Source of the DNA: Capitulum mitella
Taxonomy: Eukaryota; Arthropoda; Thecostraca; Pollicipedomorpha; Pollicipedidae
Direction: 5' to 3'
DNA: 64,000 bases
Assembly: GCA_030062745.1 (NCBI GenBank)
Contig: CP099854.1
Location: 14,978,876-15,042,875, forward strand
Below, in pieces: positions 60,101-64,000 of the stretch. A model generated the notes under the pieces. That model saw nothing but the letters and a program-made list of their open reading frames with translations. It was not told the origin of the DNA and ran no database searches. The translations under genes and the position numbers were made by a program. The stretch's first letter is position 1, and every line of letters begins with the position of its first letter.

Positions 60101-62231
60101 CAGTTATTCGTGACCTGACCTCAGGTCCATGGCTGGAGGTCATTGATACTTTGTCCATTGACGACAAATGGTTTTCTGCCTCACCCCACGCTAAAAATGT
60201 TTTAAAAATGCGGCAAATTCCGAAAACAGGACATGTTTTGAAAACGGTGCTGACCTTAACCCGGGAAAATCCCAGAAATACATGACTCATGAATTTCATG
60301 ACCCGGAAAATTCCGAAAATCTGAGGTAGCAGATTTATTGCATTCATCAGGACCTCCTATCCCTGGAAGTTTTGTTGTGATAACGTGTTTTCCGAAAAGT
60401 TACGGGGTACTAAGCTTTCTTGGACATAGGTCCACTTGACCTGAGGCCAAAAATTTGACACAGGGTGTAAAAATGACCAAACAAAAGATATGTAAAGTTT
60501 CCTGGCGCTACGTTTGTTTGTTCTTTCGTAATCTTGGACAAACCTCGGGGGGGTCAACCCCAAGTCGGGGGCAGGTTAAGACACTTATATGCTTGGGGAG
60601 ACTCTCAGAAACCTTATCTCATAAAATTCCCAGACTAAAGTGACTCTCAATATGTCAAAAGGGACCATACCCCATTGAGGTTGAGAATTTGTCGTTTCTT
60701 TGCGCAATAAAAATAAATAAATAGATAAACAAAATTCCTTGCACTCGAAAATAAATTCGTGGAAATCCGAGTAGTTTTCATCTGAATAGGGAGGTTCGGT
60801 TTGCCCCCTCCTTCGCGAAATTCTGGCTACGTCTTTACTTAAGCATAATCCTAGTTTGCTCCCGCAGTCTGAGATCTGACCATGATCCTAACCTTACATC
60901 CTTTTTCAGACTCCCGGTAGAGTCTGACCTAACGACGCTTCCCTTCTCAGACTCTTGTAGTCTCCCTGGTCCTGACTCCTGCTTCCCTCTTCAGGTTTTC
61001 TGCAGTCTCTGGCTTGATCCTCACCACCCCTTCCCTCTCTAGACTCCCAGCATTGCCTGACATTGACCCTGGACGTCGCTGTAACAGCGTGGCGCTGTCA
61101 CTAATCAGTGCCCCGCCCTGTATACTGACGACATGATAGCATGTGACATGGAGCCTGTATGTGTTTCCTGGCAGACTGGAAATGTGCAGCAGTGTTTTAT
61201 TTCGGAAAACTTAGTTTGTCTACAGTAGGAGCAGTGGCACAAATAAGTGGACGTCTCCTGGCTGTGAGCGTGCGATTGTCATCGGGTTGAGCTGGTAGCG
61301 GTTTATTCCGCTGCGGAAACTGCGTCGACTGTTCTTTAAAAAGTCCTCGGTGTGTTTCTGTGCTAGGGCTGTCTACCCATCATCCCTCACACTGGGGGGC
61401 TGTTGTACGCACACACACACACATACACACACACACACATACACACGCACGCAGACGCATACGCACACGCACACGCACACGCACACGCACACACATACAC
61501 ACACATGAAACATTTGTGACACAATACGGACACGGTTGAGAACATCGCACCGGCGCATTGTGTCCCTGTAACCCGGTGTGCGGCCATTTCAGTGGGAGCG
61601 GCTGGAGATGGGCTCGTCGGAGCGGCGCAAGCTGCTCTGCTCGGTGACGTTCCACGTGGTGGCGCTGACCTGCGTCGTCTGGTCGCTGTACGTCCTCATC
61701 GAGAGGACCACCGAGGAGGTGAACTCGGGAGTGCTCGGCTGGCCCTTCTGGACCAAGCTGATCGTGGTCGCCATCGGCGTCACCGGCGGCATCGTCTTCA
61801 TGTACGTGCAGTGCAAGGTGTACGCGCAGCTGTGCCGCCGCTGGCGCGCCTACAACCGCGTCATCTTCGTGCAGAACGTGCCGGAGAAGCTGCCGCCCGC
61901 GGACCTGGAGGCGGGCAGAGGAGTCGCTCCGGCGGCCGGCGGTCCGGAGCCGTCGGCGGGCGACTGGCCTGCGCCCGCGGCCGCCGCCGCCGCTGCCGCC
62001 GCCGCCGCCGTCGACGGCCAGTCGCGGCGGGTCAGTGAAGAGGCCGGCCGGGTGCACGTGACTATCGAGCGCAGCAGCTCCGGCGCGCTGGTGCTGCCGC
62101 CTATCGGCGTGGCGGCTGCGCCGCCGTCGCCGCCGCCGGGTGTGGCGTCGGGCTGCGTGACGCCGTCAGCGCCGTCGTGCCCGGACAGCGTGGACGCCGT
62201 CGCGGCGCCGGTCGACGCTGGGGTCCGATGA
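45006..62231 (+). CDS. MARCHF8: MARCH1/MARCH8-type membrane E3 ubiquitin ligase (four exons, N-terminus incomplete)
   Basis: Join of 45006-45100, 49967-50035, 56719-56830 and 61593-62231: 912 coding bases, 304 residues, then TGA. The intron phases are 2, 2 and 0 and match at each junction. The RING-CH finger spans residues 31-77 with all eight ligands: C31, C34, C48, C50, H58, C61, C74 and C77. It is followed by W93[12 protein letters not shown], a first membrane helix (about 107-128), a luminal loop ending GWPFW, a second helix (about 148-166), and the conserved YNRVIFVQN. This order and wording are those of vertebrate MARCH1 and MARCH8, which sit in endosomal and plasma membranes and add ubiquitin to the cytosolic tails of membrane proteins to drive their removal. 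Unlike them, the tail is long, with an 11-alanine run (near residues 226-236) and Pro/Ala/Ser-rich sequence. Exons for any longer N-terminus were not found. MARCH1 and MARCH8 are vertebrate paralogues, so either name would fit. Substrates are unknown. Confidence 0.93.
45295..45425. repeat. 27-base minisatellite, about five copies
   Basis: Unit of the form TCTTCCACCACTGACCCGAGTGTCCGG. Because 27 is a multiple of three the frames stay open and give nine-residue repeats (SSTTDPSVR), but the array lies inside an intron. Confidence 0.9.
46230..47570 (-). mobile_element. L2/CR1-like LINE fragment, reverse transcriptase to 3' part
   Basis: On the minus strand, in order: [18 protein letters not shown] (about 47480-47430), the usual 'Q.GFR.GHSTETALL' block; [14 protein letters not shown], the 'L..YGI......W..SYL' block; [18 protein letters not shown], the 'LGPLLF.I..NDLP' block; [11 protein letters not shown], the catalytic YADD box; [17 protein letters not shown]; and near 46640-46590 [15 protein letters not shown], matching 'LQ...ARVI.G'. 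Several frame changes and stops show it is long dead. It lies in MARCH intron 1 in the opposite direction. Confidence 0.85.
46726..46785. repeat. 18-base tandem repeat, three copies
   Basis: AATACCGGGAGACTGTGT-type unit repeated three times, within the 3' part of the LINE fragment. Confidence 0.9.
48085..48245. repeat. 21-base minisatellite, seven to eight copies
   Basis: Unit GGTGCTCCGGTCAGCTCCGTC with T/C and A/G variants. All frames are open because the unit is seven codons long. The minus-strand frame of 167 codons through it (GAPTELT repeats) is judged non-coding as it lies in an intron. Confidence 0.92.
48743..48870. repeat. degenerate 27-31-base tandem repeat, four copies
   Basis: CACCTGATACAGGTCATTCA, CACCTGTTACATACAGGCCT, CACCTGGTACCGGCCTCTTA and CATCTGGCACAGGCTAGTCA open successive units. 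Confidence 0.8.
48934..49080. repeat. 35-base tandem repeat, 4.2 copies
   Basis: TGGATCA starts at 48934, 48969, 49004, 49039 and 49074, each followed by a TAGGCGTRTTGGTCTGGTAA-type segment. Copies are nearly identical, so the array is young. Confidence 0.95.
49967..50035 (+). CDS. MARCHF8: MARCH exon b: first half of the RING-CH finger
   Basis: Strong acceptor (CTTTCTTCCTCTGCAG ending at 49966) and donor GTAAGA at 50036. It encodes the third base of an arginine codon, then [18 protein letters not shown] and SGSL, then two bases of the next arginine codon. This supplies three zinc ligands (C34, C48, C50). No other frame makes sense here. Near-identity to vertebrate MARCH1/8 makes this exon certain. 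Confidence 0.95.
54355..55830 (-). mobile_element. Penelope-like retroelement fragment
   Basis: The minus strand reads, with breaks, [20 protein letters not shown] (matching 'MGSPVSPVVANIFME'), a [15 protein letters not shown] block, then [18 protein letters not shown] ('VTR..DG.L.T.VYRKPT'), a [16 protein letters not shown] block and [18 protein letters not shown] followed by HPYGIRVA. These are the palm-to-thumb blocks of Penelope-like reverse transcriptases. The YADD-type box lies in a damaged stretch, and no clear GIY-YIG endonuclease is visible. It sits in MARCH intron 2, opposite to the gene. The 55600-55830 part is less sure. Confidence 0.8.
56545..56690. repeat. 29-base tandem repeat, about five copies, next to a MARCH exon
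   Basis: CTGGATCCCGTCCTGACCTG starts at 56545 and 56574; variants start at 56603 and about 56632 and 56660. The array ends less than 30 bases before the acceptor of MARCH exon c. Confidence 0.9.
56719..56830 (+). CDS. MARCHF8: MARCH exon c: second half of the RING-CH finger
   Basis: Starts with the last base of an arginine codon, then [20 protein letters not shown] and [17 protein letters not shown], and ends on a complete ATG codon before the donor GTGAGA at 56831. It supplies zinc ligands H58, C61, C74 and C77. The acceptor TGTTCCAG has a poor, G-rich upstream tract (GGTGGTGGTAACGTGGGCGG). Nearly identical to human MARCH1/8 over [14 protein letters not shown]. Confidence 0.95.
56970..57280. 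repeat. two-copy tandem duplication, period about 187 bases
   Basis: GTTTATAACTAGTTCGACAA and GTTGATAACTAGTTCGGCAA, then CCATAAGTCC and ATGAAACAGCTACGCAAAAC (GTGAAACAGCTATGCAAAAC in the first copy), recur at 56998/57179 and 57061/57246. Confidence 0.85.
57590..57745. repeat. AT-rich low-complexity stretch
   Basis: Imperfect repeats of ATATATAACATTTATAATG with a short AT tract at 57682-57699. Confidence 0.85.
57840..59294. other. intron sequence, nothing recognised
   Basis: Mixed sequence without known motifs on either strand. Confidence 0.4.
59295..60579. mobile_element. TTAA element, copy 4 (intact TTAA at both ends)
   Basis: TTAA at 59295-59298 followed by CCCGCGCCCGACTG, and CAGGTTAA ending at 60579. 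The right-end block GGGGGGGTCAACCCCAAGTC and interior phrases (CCGACTGCATGAATCCGA, CGTGACCTGACCTCAGGTCC) align with the other copies. A second TTTAACCCGACTACGGGG lies 50 bases inside the left end, as if the terminal segment were doubled. Located in MARCH intron 3. Confidence 0.88.
60885..61075. repeat. degenerate tandem repeat with TCTTCAGACTC words
   Basis: About four loose copies of a 45-55-base unit holding CCTT..CTCAGACTC..GTAGTCT..CTGACC. Confidence 0.6.
61409..61505. repeat. CA microsatellite just before the last MARCH exon
   Basis: Near-continuous CA with CGCA and TACA interruptions, ending 88 bases upstream of the acceptor at 61592. CA tracts near splice sites can bind hnRNP L-type proteins; any effect here is inference. 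Confidence 0.95.
61593..62231 (+). CDS. MARCHF8: MARCH last exon: two membrane helices and long cytosolic tail
   Basis: Acceptor CCATTTCAG at 61584-61592, phase 0. It encodes [13 protein letters not shown], first helix [20 protein letters not shown], loop to GWPFWTKL, second helix [18 protein letters not shown], then [20 protein letters not shown]. Up to that point it follows vertebrate MARCH1/8 almost residue for residue. The tail of about 125 residues beyond is Ala/Pro/Ser-rich with an 11-alanine run and has no relative I recognise. TGA at 62229-62231. The exon is very GC-rich compared with its introns. Confidence 0.96.
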   Translation, partial: WERLEMGSSERRKLLCSVTFHVVALTCVVWSLYVLIERTTEEVNSGVLGWPFWTKLIVVAIGVTGGIVFMYVQCKVYAQLCRRWRAYNRVIFVQNVPEKLPPADLEAGRGVAPAAGGPEPSAGDWPAPAAAAAAAAAAAVDGQSRRVSEEAGRVHVTIERSSSGALVLPPIGVAAAPPSPPPGVASGCVTPSAPSCPDSVDAVAAPVDAGVR

Positions 62232-64000
62232 GACCGGCCCGCCATCTAGCGGTGGCCTGTCAAGTGCTGGTGCGCGTGCCGGCCTCGGCGGCGTGGGATC
62301 AGCCGGCCGCTGGTGGTCGCTCTGTGATGTGCTAGTGCCGCTGGTGCCGCGGCGCGTCGCCAGCCACGCCCGTCAGAGCGATTTTCGTCCACATGTGTCC
62401 ACCGCAAATATTTGCGAGCGTATCTAATGATATGTGTCTAATTATAGGCACTGAGCACGTTTTCGTCATGATCGTAGCGCATGATTATTCGAGACAATCT
62501 CAATAGTTCTGCTTCAGTGAAATAGGGTGTATTGGTTTTAAGCTCAGGGACCACTCTCTTGCACTATTTTCATTTTAATCCAAAGATTACTGAAAAAAGC
62601 CATTACGATGAAGCATTTTGGTAGCTTTGATCTCTTACGCATTGCATTGGTCACATTGGATCAAGCATTGATTGTCTTCCTTTCCTTCTTTCACTCTTCC
62701 ACACTTGCCTAGATTAGTGACAGAACCACCCTACATCACCCCTACCGCCGATAACGTTTTATATTTCAAATAGCTGTCTCACTATGCGCACGCGAGTTAT
62801 TGCTTGGAACAGTTGCATACGCATCTTGAATACGGGCATGTGGCAATGGTTACGGGGACAAAAAAGCAATCTGTCTGAGAAAGTCGAAACCAAAGGTCAC
62901 AAGGAAGGACTAACTACAGCAATTAATGGCTGGTATACCGTTGACCAAGGCTTTAAGTGGTTCACCATGTGCATAATGAATGATTGGCCTACGACAAACA
63001 TTACAAATTCATATGAACGCGTTTGAAAATCCTCTTTGATCTTCGTATTTAATTGAACGGGAACTGCTGTTGGATTCTCAATTCACGGTTAAGCTCACTC
63101 TTTCTGACTTGTTTCTTAAAAGCCAACTCCTTTCCTTGCGCTTCTTAAAATTCACGAGACCAAAAAAGTGATAAACGTTATATTTCACTAACACTTCGCC
63201 ATGAGCACACACGTACCGACCGCCTCCATGTTGTCGATATTCTACCCCGGTAACGTAGGCCATTTTGCCTCCTTCGTTCCCAGCTCTGGAAGCGCCGACC
63301 CCTGCAGGGGCGCACTCGTTAATAGGCGAGATTTGGAAGCAACGGTAGTCTTCCGCCAGGTGTTAGCTGGAAAATTCGAGCCTGATGAAGCACCTGCGCC
63401 GTAACCACGATCGGCCGTATGTGACACACACTCGAACGCCGCCCGTCAGCCGCTACAGTCTTTGGCCGAGGCATCGGAAAAGGGTTCTAGGTCCTGTAGT
63501 CTCTAACAGGGGCGCTGGAAATGGAGGCCAGGCTCCGTAGTCTCTCGCAGGGGCGTTAGAATCAGGATTAGCCGAAGTCAGGGACTAACATGCTGTCTTC
63601 GCGTGTTCTGCGTGATGCCCGGGCAGCGTTGAGGCGAGGAGAACCCTCCGGTTGAACCGAGCTCAGGCTAGGTTCAGTGAGCCGCGTTCAGTTCCCCACA
63701 CTCTGGGCGACCTCCCTCCCTGCTCCGATATGGCCGGAACTCCAGCACATGGCCGACCGAAGCAGTTCTTTGTGCAGCAAACTTGTCCTGCACGTCTGCG
63801 GCTTTGGAGCGCTGCGCGCCGTTCTGTCCCCGTTCACGTCACGTACATTTGTATACACGTATATACGTATAAACACGTATATACGGCAAGCTGACGTATA
63901 TTTGTGCGTCACAGCCGATGAGGCCTAGTCTTGGCGTCCGTGGGCTGTTACGTATTGTTTTCCCATGGTACCATCCAATCTACACCGTTGTTCTGTGCAA
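62232..64000. other. MARCH 3' untranslated region and downstream sequence
   Basis: No AATAAA was recognised by eye in the first kilobase, so the transcript end is not placed. A two-copy GTAGTCTCT..CAGGGGCG repeat lies at 63490-63565 and a CACGTATATACG word repeat at 63840-63890. No further gene recognised. Confidence 0.45.

Larger units (their letters stand above)
56831..61592 (+). other. MARCH intron 3 (4762 bases)
   Basis: Bounded by GTGAGA and CCATTTCAG. Contains a tandem duplication, AT-rich stretches, TTAA element copy 4, a CT-rich degenerate repeat and a CA tract. Confidence 0.88.

Overview
The window looks like ordinary euchromatin of an invertebrate animal: long introns, many simple repeats, several transposon classes (L1/Tx1-like and L2/CR1-like LINEs, a Penelope-like element, non-autonomous DNA elements) and no sign of bacterial gene packing. 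The one host gene I can prove has vertebrate-like MARCH1/MARCH8 protein sequence, so the organism is a metazoan. An arthropod or another aquatic invertebrate is plausible, but the species cannot be fixed from the sequence.

The host gene is a MARCH1/MARCH8-type membrane-bound E3 ubiquitin ligase on the + strand. Four exons (45006-45100, 49967-50035, 56719-56830, 61593-62231) join with matching intron phases into a 304-residue C-terminal product. It holds a complete C4HC3 RING-CH finger, two transmembrane helices and a long Ala/Pro-rich tail. Exons coding for a longer N-terminus were not found; they lie upstream, or transcription starts close to 45 kb. Its introns carry an L2/CR1-like LINE fragment (46.2-47.6 kb), a Penelope-like fragment (54.4-55.8 kb), a TTAA element (59.3-60.6 kb) and many minisatellites.

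Left part (0-6.3 kb): an old L1/Tx1-like LINE on the minus strand, with endonuclease, linker and reverse transcriptase remnants between about 4.4 and 0.44 kb. It is split by a 1.27-kb TTAA element, a small 137-bp inverted-repeat element with a second partial copy, and a fold-back element. A 0.74-kb inverted-repeat element and a long CT tract follow.

Middle part (7-45 kb): a second and a third copy of the TTAA element (7.2-8.5 kb and 29.2-30.5 kb), CpG-rich promoter-like stretches with CRE motifs (11.5-13.5 kb, 16.6-17.1 kb, 32.8-33.0 kb), local tandem duplications, and a striking 1.5-kb pair of oppositely oriented degenerate minisatellite arrays at 24.35-25.84 kb. Apart from these I recognise no conserved protein here; nearly all open frames look like chance.

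Most notable: (1) the TTAA family, four copies, each ending in hairpin-forming G/C palindromes and carrying AGGTCA nuclear-receptor-type half-sites as everted repeats; (2) the inverted minisatellite at 24-26 kb; (3) the MARCH gene, with a weak 3' splice site beside a 29-bp tandem array and a CA tract just before its last exon. I found no clear case of a new defence-like or enzymatic system.
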